Below, one piece after another: positions 35,042 through 46,024 of a stretch of 64,000 nt of DNA. Origin of the DNA: Nostoc sp. FACHB-280 (GTDB taxonomy: Bacteria > Cyanobacteriota > Cyanobacteriia > Cyanobacteriales > Nostocaceae); NCBI RefSeq assembly GCF_014697615.1, contig NZ_JACJSD010000011.1, positions 1-64,000 on the forward strand, read 5' to 3'. A program made the translations under genes and the position numbers. Each line of letters begins with the position of its first letter. Within the stretch, counting starts at the first letter, position 1. The notes under the pieces are model-generated. The model was given only the letters and a program-made list of their open reading frames with translations, ran no database searches and was not told the DNA's origin.

Positions 35042-38000
35042 ATGTTAGCATTCTCTGATAAAGTGTTCTCTTTAAGTGGTTATCGAATTGTAGAGCAAAT
35101 TTATTGTGGTAGCAAGACCCTAGTTTATCGAGGAATTAAAGAACAAAATCGACAACCAGTAGTAATTAAACTGATCCGAAATGAATATCCTACCTTCAGT
35201 GAAATTGCCCAATTTCGGAATCAGTATACAATCACTAAGGATCTCAATCTACCAGGAATAGTCAAACATCTGTGTTTAGAGAACTATCGTAATCGCTATG
35301 CCTTAATCATGGAGGACTTTGGCGGCATATCGCTTAAAGATTGGGGCAGGTATAACAAAGCTACACAAGAGTCTGGGATTACTCTACAAGAATTTTTTCC
35401 CATTGCTATTGCGATCGCATCTATTTTAGAAAGTTTACATCGTCATCGGATTATTCATAAAGATATCAAACCCGCAAATATACTGATTCATCCCCAGACT
35501 TTAGAAATCAAAATTATTGACTTCAGTATTGCTACCCTCCTCCCCAGAGAAGTTCAATACTTGACAAACCCCAATGTCTTAGAAGGAACACTAGCTTATA
35601 TCTCTCCTGAACAAACAGGTAGAATGAATCGTGGCATTGATTACCGCAGCGATTTTTACTCTTTAGGTGTCACCTTTTTTGAACTGCTCACCGGACAGTT
35701 ACCCTTCAACAACACTGAACCGATGGAGTTGGTTCACTCCCATATTGCGAAACAACCACCAAGCCTACATCAAATTAATCCCAATCATCCGCCAATTTTA
35801 TCAGCCATTATCAACAAATTAATGGCTAAAAATGCTGAAGACCGCTATCAAAGTGCGTACGGACTCAAGTATGACTTAGAACTTTGCTATCAGCAATGGC
35901 AAACAAGCGGTAATATAGCCACTTTTGAGTTAGCGACTAAAGATGTTTCTGACCGTTTTCTCATCCCCGAAAAACTCTATGGTCGTGAGAAAGAAGTTGC
36001 TACCTTACTTGCAGCCTTTGAGCGAGTTGCTAAAGGTACCACAGAAATGATCCTCGTTGCTGGTTTTTCTGGAATTGGTAAAACCGCCGTAGTCAATGAA
36101 GTACATAAACCAATTGCTAGACAGCGTAGTTATTTCATCAAAGGTAAATTTGATCAATTCCAACGAGATGTTCCCTTATCGGCATTAGTCCAAGCTTTTC
36201 AAGATTTGATAGGACAAATCTTAGTAGAAACTGATATTCAAATTCGCCGATGGAAAGACAAAATTCTTTCAGCCTTGGGTGAACAAGCCCAGGTAATTAT
36301 CGATGTAATTCCGGCTCTAGAACAGATTATTGGTAAACAGCCAGCCGTTGCAGAACTTTCTGGAACTGCTGCTCAGAATCGATTTAATTTGTTATTTCAA
36401 AGGTTTATCCAGGTATTCAGCACCAAAGAACATCCTTTAGTGCTTTTCTTGGATGATTTACAATGGGCAGACTCCACTTCCTTGAAGTTTATCCAACTCT
36501 TAATGAGTCAAACTTCAACCAGTAATAAAGAGTCTAATGTAGTTACACCAGAACTCACAAATAACTTATGGAACCCTGTATTTGAGGAAGAAGTTTGGGA
36601 AGGTGATAATGAACAAAAAGTTATCCCCACAGCAGGAAAATTTTTATTAATTGGTGCATATCGTGATAACGAAGTTTATCCAGCACATCCCTTCTGCTTA
36701 ACATTGCAACAAATTGAGCAAGCAGGAGCAAAAATTAATCAGATTACCCTAACTCCTCTCCATCAAACTCACTTAAATACCTTAATTAGTGATACTTTAC
36801 ATTGTCCTCAAGCAATGTCTATAACTCTGGGTCAAATGGTGTTTGCAAAAACCAAAGGTAATCCCTTTTTTACAACTCAGTTTTTGAAGTTACTACATCA
36901 AGACGGCATCATTAAATTTAACTTCGATTTAGGTTACTGGCAATATGATTTGGCAGCAATCCAAGCATTAGTGTTGACTGATGATGTTGTCGATTTTATG
37001 GCACAGCAAATCGAAAAACTGCCCCCATTGACACAGAATATATTAAAGATGGCAGCTTGTATTGGACATGAATTTGACTTAAAAACTCTGGCGATCGTCA
37101 ATGAAAAATCTGTAGTAGAAACAGCCTCAGATTTATGGATAGCTTTACATGAAGGCATCATTTTACCACAAAATGATGTTTATAAGTTGTTTCAAACTGA
37201 TTCTAAATCAGCAGAAAATACCGAAATTTCTAACTCTTCTCCAGAACTGTTAAACAATAGTTTTGCAGTTCCAAAATACAAATTTATTCATGATAGGGTG
37301 CAACAAGCAGCATATTCATTAATTTCGGAAAGTCAAAAGCAGCAAACCCATTTAAAAATTGGCTTGTTACTATTCAACAGCATTCCAGTAGCAGAACGTG
37401 AAGATAAGATTTTTCAGATTGTCAATCAATTTAATATTGCATTAGAACTGATCACGGAGCAGACGCAGCGTAATGAACTAGCTCAAATGAATTTTTTGGC
37501 TGGACGCAAAGCTTTAGCATCAACAGCTTATACAACAGCAATTAAGTATTTAAAAACTGGAATCACACTCCTCTCATCTGATAGCTGGCAAACGCAATAT
37601 GAACTTTCCTTAGCTTTGTATGAGACAGCAGCAGAAGCAGCATACCTGGCTGGTGAATTTGAGCAGATGGAGCGATTAATTGATGTTGTGTTAGCACAAG
37701 CTAAAACTCTGCTAGAGCAAGTAAAAGTCTATGAAGTCAAAATTCAAGCTTACGGCGCACAAAATAAAGCATTGGAAGCTGTTAATACTGCACTCACTGT
37801 TTTACGACAATTGGGTGTTGAATTTCCGCAAAATTCTGATTCATCAGACCTTCAATTAGCAATAGCAGAAATAAAATCAAATCTTGATGGTAAATCAATA
37901 GAAAAATTAATTGAATTACCAGAGATGATAGCTGATGAATCACTTGTAATAATGCGTCTTTTATCTGGGGTATCTGGTTGGGTATATCAAGTATATCCTC

Positions 38001-40708
38001 AACTTTTTATCATGATTGTCATTAAACAAGTTGAGTTATCTCTCAAATATGGTAATGCTAAATTGTCTGCTTATGCTTATGTCCTTTACGGCTTAATCCT
38101 GAGTGGAATCATGAGAGATATTGACTCTGGCTATGAGTTTGGGAATCTAGCTGTAAACCTAATCGATAAGTTTAGTGCTGAAGAATTAAAATCCAAAGTA
38201 ATTCAAGTCTTTTATGCCACTATAGCCCATTGGAAAAAACATACTAAAATTATAATTAATCCTTTATTAGAAGGTTATTCAGTTGGTTTACAAACAGGGG
38301 ATATAGAATTCGCAGCCTACTGTATTTATAGTCATTCATATTCTTCATATTTTACAGGCAAAGAATTGAATGAATTAGCATCTGATATGGCAAAATATAG
38401 TGATGCCCTATCTCAAATCAAACAAGAAACAATACTGAAATGGCATAATATTTATCGCCAAACAGTTTTAAATTTGTTACAGACTCAAGAAAAAGCAATT
38501 TGTTTGATTGGTGAAGCTTACAATGAGGATGAAATGATAATAGTTCACCAGCAAGCTCAAGATGGAGTAGGTCTTTTATATTTACACTTTAATAAAGCAT
38601 ATCTCTGCTATCTCTTTCGAGATTTTACCCAAGCGATTAAAAACTTAGATGTGGCAGAACATTATTTAAATAGTGGAATTGGCAATTTAGTTATGCCTCT
38701 TTTCTATTTTTATGATTCGCTAGTGCGACTTGATACTTATGATGAGATTCTCACAATAGAACAAAATTCTTTACTCGATAGAATCAAAGCTAATCAGGAA
38801 AAGATGCAAAATTGGGCGCATCATGCCCCGATGAATTACCTGCACAAATTTTATTTAGTAGAAGCAGAAAAATATCGCGTTACAGGTAAATATCTAGAAG
38901 CGATCGAATCTTATGATCGTGCTATTTCTCTCGCTAAAGAAAACGAGTACATCAATGAAGAAGCTTTGGCTAATGAACTAGCAGCTAAATTTTATCTAGA
39001 GTGGGGCAAAGAGAAAATCGCTCAAACTTATCTCACTGATGCTTATTATTGTTATGTTCGTTGGGGAGCAAAAGCAAAAGTTGACGACTTAGCAACACGC
39101 TATCCTCAATTACTTATGCCCATACTTCAGCAAGAAAAGCTGAGTTTTCAACTAGCTGAAAGAATCTCCATTCCTACTTATCAATCTATCTCAACTCAAA
39201 ATACCTATCAAAGCTTTATTGGTTCTAAAACAAGTATTTCGGAATCACTAGATTTGGCTTCTGTAATCAAGGCTTCTCAAACACTCTCTGGAGAAATTGA
39301 GATGGATCAACTACTGTCTAAATTAATGCAAGTTGTGATGGAAAATGCTGGAGCCTCTAAATCTGCCTTAATTTTAAGTGGAAATCATAACTCAGAATTA
39401 AGGGTCGTAGCTCTCAGTTCTAGTGAAAATTTTGCATCTCTTTCTACACAGTTACCATCTATTTATGCTGAATCCAGCAATGATATTCCGATTACTTTGA
39501 TTAAATACGTTAACCGCATTAAAGAAGTATTTGTAGTTGATGATGCAAAGACTGTTGATTTCTTAGCGGAAGACCGCTACATTATCAGCAAGCAGCCTAA
39601 AAGTCTCTTGTGCATTCCAATTATAAATCAAGGTAAATTGCTGGGTATTCTTTACCTGGAAAATAGTCTAACTACTGGAGCCTTTACCCGCGATCGCGTT
39701 GAGGTTTTAAAACTGCTGACCACTCAAGCAGCAATTTCCTTAGAAAATGCCATACTCTACAATAATCTAGCTCAGGCAAATCAAAACTTAGAAGAATACA
39801 ACCATAGCTTAGAAGTAAAAGTAGAAGCTAGAACGCAAGAGCTAAACAATAAAAATCAACATTTACAAGAAGCATTGCAAGAATTACAACGCACACAAAC
39901 CCAGTTAATTCAAAGCGAAAAGATGTCTTCTTTGGGTCAAATGGTGGCGGGAATTGCTCATGAAATTAATAACCCAATTAACTTTATTCATGGCAATATT
40001 GCTCATGCTAGTGAATATGTCAAAGATTTGTTAGAGTTATTGGCTATTTATCAGCAAGAATGTTCTCATGATTCCGATTTATTAATAGCAAAAGTCGCCG
40101 AAATCGATGTAGAGTTCTTGTCTGAAGATTTGCTAAAAATTCTTGATTCTATGGAAGTTGGTAGTTCTCGAATTCGCAAGATAGTTTTAGGTTTGCGTAA
40201 CTTCTCACGCTTGGATGAGGCAGAAATGAAGACTGTTGATATTCATGAAGGTATTGATAACACCTTGATGATTTTACAGCACAGACTTAAAGCAAAAAGT
40301 GATGCTGTGGAAATAGAAGTGATTAAAGAATATGCAAAAATACCTGAAATCAGTTGTTATGCTGGTCAACTGAATCAGGTATTTATGAATATTTTGAGTA
40401 ATGCGATCGATGCTGTAAATGATTCAAGAGCTAATATTGATAGACCCCAAATTCATATTTATACTGCTCTAAAAGATTCAAATACTTTGCAAGTCCGCAT
40501 TGCTGATAATGGTTGTGGGATGACTGAAGCAGTTAAGAAGAAAATCTTTGACCCATTTTTTACTACAAAACCAGTTGGTAGTGGTACAGGGTTGGGATTA
40601 TCTATTAGTTATCAGGTGATTGTAGATAAACACAAGGGTCAGTTAACTTGTAATTCTACTCCTGGTAAAGGAACTGAGTTTGTGATTGAAATACCAATTA
40701 AGCAGTAA
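35042..40708 (+). CDS. Ser/Thr kinase-AAA ATPase-GAF-histidine kinase multi-kinase
   Basis: The 1888-residue protein joins a Ser/Thr protein kinase domain (about 8-280; catalytic loop [12 protein letters not shown], Mg loop DFSIA, APE region YISPEQTGR), an AAA ATPase of the predicted-ATPase type (about 310-680; Walker [12 protein letters not shown] near 341-350, Walker [14 protein letters not shown]), a long alpha-helical TPR-like region (about 780-1380), a GAF domain (about 1410-1580), a coiled coil (1590-1630) and a histidine kinase core (His1640 in [16 protein letters not shown] box [10 protein letters not shown] box [13 protein letters not shown]). This architecture is characteristic of filamentous cyanobacteria. 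No transmembrane helix is seen, so it should be cytoplasmic. It is convergent with the P450 gene, 11 nt away. Confidence 0.93.
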   Translation: MLAFSDKVFSLSGYRIVEQIYCGSKTLVYRGIKEQNRQPVVIKLIRNEYPTFSEIAQFRNQYTITKDLNLPGIVKHLCLENYRNRYALIMEDFGGISLKDWGRYNKATQESGITLQEFFPIAIAIASILESLHRHRIIHKDIKPANILIHPQTLEIKIIDFSIATLLPREVQYLTNPNVLEGTLAYISPEQTGRMNRGIDYRSDFYSLGVTFFELLTGQLPFNNTEPMELVHSHIAKQPPSLHQINPNHPPILSAIINKLMAKNAEDRYQSAYGLKYDLELCYQQWQTSGNIATFELATKDVSDRFLIPEKLYGREKEVATLLAAFERVAKGTTEMILVAGFSGIGKTAVVNEVHKPIARQRSYFIKGKFDQFQRDVPLSALVQAFQDLIGQILVETDIQIRRWKDKILSALGEQAQVIIDVIPALEQIIGKQPAVAELSGTAAQNRFNLLFQRFIQVFSTKEHPLVLFLDDLQWADSTSLKFIQLLMSQTSTSNKESNVVTPELTNNLWNPVFEEEVWEGDNEQKVIPTAGKFLLIGAYRDNEVYPAHPFCLTLQQIEQAGAKINQITLTPLHQTHLNTLISDTLHCPQAMSITLGQMVFAKTKGNPFFTTQFLKLLHQDGIIKFNFDLGYWQYDLAAIQALVLTDDVVDFMAQQIEKLPPLTQNILKMAACIGHEFDLKTLAIVNEKSVVETASDLWIALHEGIILPQNDVYKLFQTDSKSAENTEISNSSPELLNNSFAVPKYKFIHDRVQQAAYSLISESQKQQTHLKIGLLLFNSIPVAEREDKIFQIVNQFNIALELITEQTQRNELAQMNFLAGRKALASTAYTTAIKYLKTGITLLSSDSWQTQYELSLALYETAAEAAYLAGEFEQMERLIDVVLAQAKTLLEQVKVYEVKIQAYGAQNKALEAVNTALTVLRQLGVEFPQNSDSSDLQLAIAEIKSNLDGKSIEKLIELPEMIADESLVIMRLLSGVSGWVYQVYPQLFIMIVIKQVELSLKYGNAKLSAYAYVLYGLILSGIMRDIDSGYEFGNLAVNLIDKFSAEELKSKVIQVFYATIAHWKKHTKIIINPLLEGYSVGLQTGDIEFAAYCIYSHSYSSYFTGKELNELASDMAKYSDALSQIKQETILKWHNIYRQTVLNLLQTQEKAICLIGEAYNEDEMIIVHQQAQDGVGLLYLHFNKAYLCYLFRDFTQAIKNLDVAEHYLNSGIGNLVMPLFYFYDSLVRLDTYDEILTIEQNSLLDRIKANQEKMQNWAHHAPMNYLHKFYLVEAEKYRVTGKYLEAIESYDRAISLAKENEYINEEALANELAAKFYLEWGKEKIAQTYLTDAYYCYVRWGAKAKVDDLATRYPQLLMPILQQEKLSFQLAERISIPTYQSISTQNTYQSFIGSKTSISESLDLASVIKASQTLSGEIEMDQLLSKLMQVVMENAGASKSALILSGNHNSELRVVALSSSENFASLSTQLPSIYAESSNDIPITLIKYVNRIKEVFVVDDAKTVDFLAEDRYIISKQPKSLLCIPIINQGKLLGILYLENSLTTGAFTRDRVEVLKLLTTQAAISLENAILYNNLAQANQNLEEYNHSLEVKVEARTQELNNKNQHLQEALQELQRTQTQLIQSEKMSSLGQMVAGIAHEINNPINFIHGNIAHASEYVKDLLELLAIYQQECSHDSDLLIAKVAEIDVEFLSEDLLKILDSMEVGSSRIRKIVLGLRNFSRLDEAEMKTVDIHEGIDNTLMILQHRLKAKSDAVEIEVIKEYAKIPEISCYAGQLNQVFMNILSNAIDAVNDSRANIDRPQIHIYTALKDSNTLQVRIADNGCGMTEAVKKKIFDPFFTTKPVGSGTGLGLSISYQVIVDKHKGQLTCNSTPGKGTEFVIEIPIKQ

Positions 40709-40719
40709 AGTGACTAAAC

Positions 40720-42111
40720 TTATGACGCAGATGTAATTCCTGTACTTACTAACGACCTATGAGGGTTACGTGGTCTACGAATTAACATCTGAATTCCATT
40801 AGTAGGACCAACACCAAAACCTCTCCGATGAAGTTGCTCTGGTTCTCGACTTGCCAAAGCAAGTTGATAATTAGATAGAACTTTTGCGACTACTAGCTTC
40901 ATTTCAAATAAAGCCAAAGCTTCACCAATACAACGGCGTGAACCACCACCAAAAGGTAAAAATTCGTAAATGGAAAATTGTCTGTCGAGAAAGCGTTCTG
41001 GTTTAAATTGATCAGGTTCTGGATATAAATCTTTACGGTGATGAGTAAGATAAATACAGCCAGCTACAACAGTTCCAGTTTCTAATGGATATCCCATCAA
41101 TTTTAAGGGTTCTTGCACTACCCTAGGCAAAGTCAACATTAAAACTGGATGAATTCGCAAACTTTCATTACAGACTGCTGTCAGATAAGGCAGTCTGTAA
41201 ATATTCATAGGATCTGGTGATTCACCAAGATTGGCAAGTTCTTCAAGTAGTTTTTCCAGAACTTCAGGCTTGTAGTGAGTCCAGTACAATACCCAAGCCA
41301 TCGACATTGCTGAAGTTTCTTTGGCTGAAAACATCATCAGTATTAATTCATCTCGCAACTCCTGATTTGTCATTGCTTGGCCTTCTTCGTCTTTTGCTGA
41401 CATTAGCAAAGAGAGAACATCTATTCGATTTGGATCAAATCTTTGGCGACGTTCGTTAATTTCAGCATAAAGCAACTCATCAATTTGTTGCCGTAACTTC
41501 AAAAATCTCCCCCAAGTACTCCATGCACCTAAGTCTTTTTGCAACAAAGGAAACATTAGTAAACTGGAACTAAGTGGTGAACTAAACAAATCTAGAAGCG
41601 ATGCCAGCAGATACTTTATTTTTTGATAACGTTCACCTTCATATAATCCAAAAATAGTTTGTAGTGTTACCTGTAGAGAAATCTCTTGCATAGCAACACA
41701 AGCTGAAAAAGGTTGTTCTACAGGTAAGTTGTCAAAAACTTGTTCAGCTAAGTTACAGATTATTTGACCATAAGCTCGCATTCGTTCTCCATGAAAGGCA
41801 GGCATCAACAGTTGTCTGCGTTTTTTGTGAAGGCTACTATCAAGCATAGCAATACAAGAACTACCAACGATTGGTTCTCCTATTCTGTTAAAGCTTCCAG
41901 GTGCTGTAAACTGTTTTCTATCGTTGCTTAAAATCTCTTGGATTCCTTGAGGATGACTGACAAATACGACAGTATCTCCAAAACCAACTATACTACCAGT
42001 AAAGATATCTGGATATTGCTTATTTGCCTGTTTCATATATCCTACAGGATCAGCAACCCAATGGAGCTTTTGTATCAAAGCAGCAGTTTTCAACTGATTT
42101 GGTAGTTGCAT
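40720..42111 (-). CDS. Cytochrome P450, CYP110-like
   Basis: The 463-residue protein has the heme-binding motif FGGGSRRCIG (Cys394), the K-helix ESLR (Glu316 and Arg319) and the PERF segment PDQFKPERF. The I-helix oxygen-activation motif, normally (A/G)Gx(E/D)T(T/S), is SAKETS at 262-267, with Gly replaced by Ala. The sequence style (PNQLKTAALIQKLHWVADPVGYM) fits the CYP110 family common in Nostoc. It lies 90 nt downstream of a terpene synthase gene on the same strand and probably oxidises that enzyme's hydrocarbon product. A redox partner is not encoded nearby. Confidence 0.92.
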   Translation of the reverse strand: MQLPNQLKTAALIQKLHWVADPVGYMKQANKQYPDIFTGSIVGFGDTVVFVSHPQGIQEILSNDRKQFTAPGSFNRIGEPIVGSSCIAMLDSSLHKKRRQLLMPAFHGERMRAYGQIICNLAEQVFDNLPVEQPFSACVAMQEISLQVTLQTIFGLYEGERYQKIKYLLASLLDLFSSPLSSSLLMFPLLQKDLGAWSTWGRFLKLRQQIDELLYAEINERRQRFDPNRIDVLSLLMSAKDEEGQAMTNQELRDELILMMFSAKETSAMSMAWVLYWTHYKPEVLEKLLEELANLGESPDPMNIYRLPYLTAVCNESLRIHPVLMLTLPRVVQEPLKLMGYPLETGTVVAGCIYLTHHRKDLYPEPDQFKPERFLDRQFSIYEFLPFGGGSRRCIGEALALFEMKLVVAKVLSNYQLALASREPEQLHRRGFGVGPTNGIQMLIRRPRNPHRSLVSTGITSAS

Positions 42112-42201
42112 ACGAATATACCATTACAACATTTTATTGATATCTTTTGAATTTTGAGAAATTCTAGATGAATTGGAAATATTTTCCACCTCAAATAACT
42201 T

Positions 42202-43167
42202 CTAACTAACTTTAGCTAAATCTATTGTTTCAAGGCTTTGATATCTTCCAGAATAGGAATACCATGCTAAATGTCCACTAATCCAAGCATGTATTCCTGA
42301 TAAATATTGAGCAATTTCATTATCTATCTCTTCTCCATAAGATGGAATACATGCCTCCATTTTAGTTAGATTTTTAACTTCTTGATTGTGCATGTTTACG
42401 GCAAGATTAATTGCTGAATTCAAAGATATTTTTTGTTGATTTTGAAGAATTAATACTAAATTATGAACATGGTTAATTGCCAATTCTTTTGGATATGAAA
42501 ATATATCATTAGACCAGCAAATAATATTGGTAGCCATCCGCTTTATTTGGTTTAAAATATCGTGATTCCTCAAAAAATCTGAAATCTGTAATTTATCGCA
42601 GAATTCAGTTAATGCAAGAGAAGTTTCTACTCCTATTGTTGCCCTACGTATATTCATGTAAGTTTCCACACTAGGTATTATTTTCAGCATACTGATATTT
42701 GCTTCTTTTTCACAACCGTCAAAATAATCTTCAAAAGTATTAATGAAGTGATTGAATACTTGTTGGCTACCCAATCGTAGCATTCTCATTCTTATATCAC
42801 TTAAAGCATAACTAAGATGTATATCTTCATTAGTAAGTTTTGCTCCTTTTAATATTTGAATAAACCTTGTATGATAAGCCTTTAATACTTCCGGCTTTAA
42901 GGTTGACATATCACATTGGTCATCCCAAATAAATATCCAACTCATCCAATCGTTAGCGACTTTTAGTTCTTCTATTTGACAGCAAGGATAGGTAAGTGCA
43001 ACTAACATATAAAATTTTGCTTTTAAAAAGCGTTGATATATTAAGTTGTTAGTTAGAAGATTATACTTTGTAACCCAATTTAAAGCAGATTCTTCCAACA
43101 GATCAACATATCTATTAACCTGGGAAGGAAATGGGCAGTATAAATCGGGGAAAACCAACTTTTCCAT
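42202..43167 (-). CDS. Class I sesquiterpene synthase (germacrene-A-synthase-like)
   Basis: The 321-residue protein has the bacterial class I terpene synthase motifs: aspartate-rich DDQCD (82-86), the effector region MNIRRATIG with Arg174/Arg175, the NSE motif NDIFSYPKE (220-228) and the C-terminal WYSYSGRY. The start FPDLYCPFPSQVN is typical of Nostoc sesquiterpene synthases. The frame runs ten codons further upstream only through a TTG, so ATG 43167 (with aggac before it) is taken. It should cyclise farnesyl diphosphate in the cytoplasm. The paired P450 suggests a two-step oxygenated terpene pathway; the exact product cannot be predicted. Confidence 0.92.
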   Translation of the reverse strand: MEKLVFPDLYCPFPSQVNRYVDLLEESALNWVTKYNLLTNNLIYQRFLKAKFYMLVALTYPCCQIEELKVANDWMSWIFIWDDQCDMSTLKPEVLKAYHTRFIQILKGAKLTNEDIHLSYALSDIRMRMLRLGSQQVFNHFINTFEDYFDGCEKEANISMLKIIPSVETYMNIRRATIGVETSLALTEFCDKLQISDFLRNHDILNQIKRMATNIICWSNDIFSYPKELAINHVHNLVLILQNQQKISLNSAINLAVNMHNQEVKNLTKMEACIPSYGEEIDNEIAQYLSGIHAWISGHLAWYSYSGRYQSLETIDLAKVS

Positions 43168-44662
43168 AAGTCCTCTGCAATTGTAATAAGTTTTCAATTC
43201 CTGAAGTTTTGGATAGTGGCTAATTCTGAGATTGACACTTGCACTTACAATACTTGCAGCAACTAATTTATGCAGCTAGAAACCAGATATTTAACTCTTA
43301 TTCATGCTTGATTTACTTTGCAGCCATAAAAAAATAGCTGCAAAAAACACGTTAATTTTGCAGAAAAATATTTGATATCTGCGTATACAAAAATAGTCTC
43401 ACGCAGAGCCAGATTTCAGCTATGAGCGATAGGTAGCTAAATATCCAGCAATAGCCACCACAAGACACTCACCAATAAATTAGATTTGCTAGAGTATTGT
43501 CGAAACTTTAATGAACAGCACCTTAATTTTTATACTGCTTTTCTATGCAGTATAAAATTTGTTTTCGTTTGTTTATGCCACTATATCGAACCAGTCTTGA
43601 GACTTTGTTTAATGAAGTTTTAAACTCAAGACTTAAGTTGTTTCACTATTTTTTAATAATTTTCAAGAAAAGATAACTGTAATTCTGTGTAATTAATTAA
43701 GTCAAATTATATGTTTTGATACAGCGTGACATAAAATACTAAAATTTTCTAAGTATTTGTAAAATGATTTAGTCAATTTCTTTAATAAATTGATTAATTA
43801 TATTCTTTCTATAAAAATTTTATTTTTATCCAGATAATACTAGCATTTTAAATCACTTACACTTTAAGTGTAGTTACGATATTGTTATATTTTCCTGACA
43901 TTCAAAAGATTAAGATAGATAACACTTAATAAAAAAAAATATGTATTTCTTAATTTTTATACATTTTCTTTGTCTTATTAGACATTAACGTAAATAAATG
44001 TACAAAGTTATAATTAATACTTCCTCAAAAAGATACATTCAGTATGAATTATTTTCTTCCGTATGATAGTTGAAAAATCTGAATTTTTATGAATGCTGTA
44101 ATTATTAGGTTGCGGTATAGGCAGGAGCAAATTCAATTAAGCCAAAGTCTTATTTCATAAGGATTTCTCTTTTAGCTTGATAAATTATGCCTATTATCTA
44201 GCAGAAGAGATCCTCTTTAAAAGAGAATACTAGCAGGTAAAGGTAAACATCAAAGAAATTATTGCCAGAAGTATAAGATATAACGTTAATTACCAAGCAA
44301 ATAAGCGTATTACTATAAGTGATTGCGATGAAAAGGCACAATTTTTAGCTTCTGGTTAAGGGCTGGAATAGCGATCGCAACTTGCAGCACGAGACTATTA
44401 ATCTGATGAATAGCAACTCTCTCAAAGAATTCCATCAGTTACATGTAGCGGTAGTCAGATTAGGACAATTTGAAAGCTTAAATGCCAGGAATGATAGCTC
44501 TTTTCCTCCTGCCTCTGGTTGGTGAGCGAACTTGTACTGAGCGCAGTCGAAGTAGCCGAACCACTGCCTCCTGCCTCCTGCCTTCTGCTATTTAGGGTGT
44601 AAGTACTCGGTAAAATGGGTGTGTCTGTAAATCTTGTTAAGACACCCAAGTAGCCAATCTGT
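43168..44662. other. Long gene-free AT-rich region upstream of the terpene synthase
   Basis: About 1.5 kb without a convincing ORF. It holds an 11-bp perfect hairpin (ttttatactgc / gcagtataaaa, 43528-43557, 8-nt loop), half-sites cacttgc, cacttac and acttgca near 43237-43256 that resemble arms of the TetR operators at 4764 and 4811, an imperfect dyad (tacact/agtgta) near 43860, and a dispersed repeat at 44516-44590. I checked for tRNA-like clover features and known RNAs and saw none. It could hold an unrecognised small RNA or a decayed gene. Confidence 0.5.
44516..44590. repeat. Dispersed repeat related to a segment inside the oxoprolinase gene
   Basis: The stretch ggttggtgagcgaacttgta, continuing through ctgagcgcagtcgaag, is followed by cctcctgcctcctgcc type low-complexity sequence. 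Nearly the same 50 nt lie in frame in the oxoprolinase CDS at 23185-23230, and a shorter relative (cttcgacttcgctcagtaac) occurs at 57398-57417. Confidence 0.7.
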
Positions 44663-45184
44663 ATGTTCTCAACAGCTGACTTTCTTCAATACACCCAGTG
44701 GTCGGGTATTGCTACATTAGTATTTGCTGCCTTAGCAATACTGGCTTTTATTTTTAAATGGGGCATTCGCTTTCGGCTGGTAGGTACAACTGGCTTTATG
44801 CTAGTGCTAACAGGCGGGTTATTTGCTCTATCTTTAGTACCCTTAAGTCGCACAGTAATTCCCGGAGCCGGAAAATATACCCTGGTTTATGATAATGGTT
44901 CCACCCAAGCAGTAATTTCCATTAATCCAGAAATTTCCCCTTCAGCTTTAGAAGCAACTTTGCGTCAAGCCGCCAGCAATTTATATTCCTATGGTCGTTT
45001 AGGTAAGCAAGGCGATAATTCTCTGACAATTCGCGCTCGTACTCTGGTACATCCTGAACCTGGAGTTTCTGTACCGCTTTACCTTGGTCAAATTAAGCGC
45101 AATCTGGCTTCACGGGAAGATGTGAATATGTCAGTTGAGATTTATCAAGATAAATTTGCTCAGTTGCCAAAGCCTACTGCTTAG
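44663..45184 (+). CDS. ycf51: Ycf51 family protein
   Basis: The 173-residue protein has two N-terminal transmembrane helices (about residues 13-33 and 38-60, IATLVFAALAILAFIFKWGIR; LVGTTGFMLVLTGGLFALSLVPLSR) and a soluble domain (YTLVYDNGSTQAVISINPEISPSALEATLRQAASNLYSYGRLG...). This is the Ycf51 (DUF2518) pattern found in cyanobacteria and some algal plastids. Its function is not established. It stands alone, with repeat-rich DNA on both sides. Confidence 0.88.
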   Translation: MFSTADFLQYTQWSGIATLVFAALAILAFIFKWGIRFRLVGTTGFMLVLTGGLFALSLVPLSRTVIPGAGKYTLVYDNGSTQAVISINPEISPSALEATLRQAASNLYSYGRLGKQGDNSLTIRARTLVHPEPGVSVPLYLGQIKRNLASREDVNMSVEIYQDKFAQLPKPTA

Positions 45185-46024
45185 GGACTTCCAACTCAAA
45201 AAGTGTAGGTAGGGGGAATAGTGCATCCACTTTCAGCACATAGCCCTCAAACTAAAGTCTGGGGCTATACAAACTAAACCCGCACTTCGACCTTTCGACA
45301 AGCTCAGGGCATCGCAAGCTCAGTGACCACCTGCGCGGCTTAAAAACCAATACAGTTCAGTTAAGACTAAAACTCTTTGTTAAAGTCATTTTTTTTAACG
45401 AACCACATAGACGCGGTAGCGGCTTCCCGGAGGGTAGGGCGCAAAGAGCGCGAAGATAAGAAATAAGTACTAACTGAACCGTATTGGGTTAAAAACCTTG
45501 ATTTTCTGTTAGTCCGCCTGCGCGGACTTTGTTTGTATAGCCGAGCCAGTGCGTTGGGGAGATAGCGCCGTGGGCGGGTTTCCCGACTTGAGGCGACTGT
45601 CGTCGGCTTTGCCGACTCCCTCACTGGCGTGCGAATTCAATTCGTCGGGGCTAGGTGCAATATGTGAATATCCTCTTTTGAACACATTCACTCACTCCTA
45701 CACTGGGTAAGTCCTAACTGTGATTGTGGAGCGATCGCATTATTTAGATAATTTTAGTTTTCTGCTAACTTATACGTATATTCCCTAACAGCAAATTCTG
45801 ATTTTTGTGTTTGGGGAGACATCAATTTTTTTTGTATTTGACTATACAATAGAGATTATTTTTAGATTAAGATATTACTTACTAATTTTATCAATGGAAA
45901 AATTTTTAGTGGGTGCTGGTCGTAAGTGATGGTGAGTTTTGTTGATAGGCGACTGCCTTCTCTAAATATTATGTAATCCTACTAGCATCAATACAAATTC
46001 AGGTTTTGCCTAACTAATTATTAT
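45185..46024. other. Intergenic, 840 nt, dominated by repeats
   Basis: In order it contains a hairpin (tagccc...ggggcta, 45241-45267) with the shared sequence also found at 34845; a cttcgaccttt/cgacaagctcagggc repeat (about 45287-45310); a MITE-like element (45347-45487); a gtccgc/gcggac hairpin (about 45513-45528); and a GC-rich block with cgtcggctttgccgac (about 45602-45617). The last 300 nt before the dehydrogenase gene are AT-rich and probably hold its promoter. Short frames within this stretch are not called as genes. Confidence 0.65.
45347..45487. mobile_element. MITE-like element with 22-bp inverted termini
   Basis: The left end (45347-45368, ccaatacagttcagtta...) and right end (45466-45487, ...taactgaaccgtattgg) are inverted copies matching at about 19-20 of 22 positions. 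The 141-bp element is flanked on both sides by ttaaaaa (45340-45346 and 45489-45495), which could be a target-site duplication. It has no coding capacity. Its interior contains another repeat (gcaaagagcgcgaag) interrupted by gtagcggcttcccgg. A transposase elsewhere in the genome would be needed to move it. Confidence 0.65.

Noticed and set aside
43168-44662. tRNA or known structured RNA in the long spacer
   Set aside because: No T-loop-like gttcgaatc motif, acceptor stem or recognisable RNase P, tmRNA or 6S features were seen; only isolated hairpins.
45367-45691. Minus-strand frames of 60-85 codons
   Set aside because: They lie in the MITE-like element and adjoining repeats, and their products are Arg/Ser-rich translations of repeat DNA.
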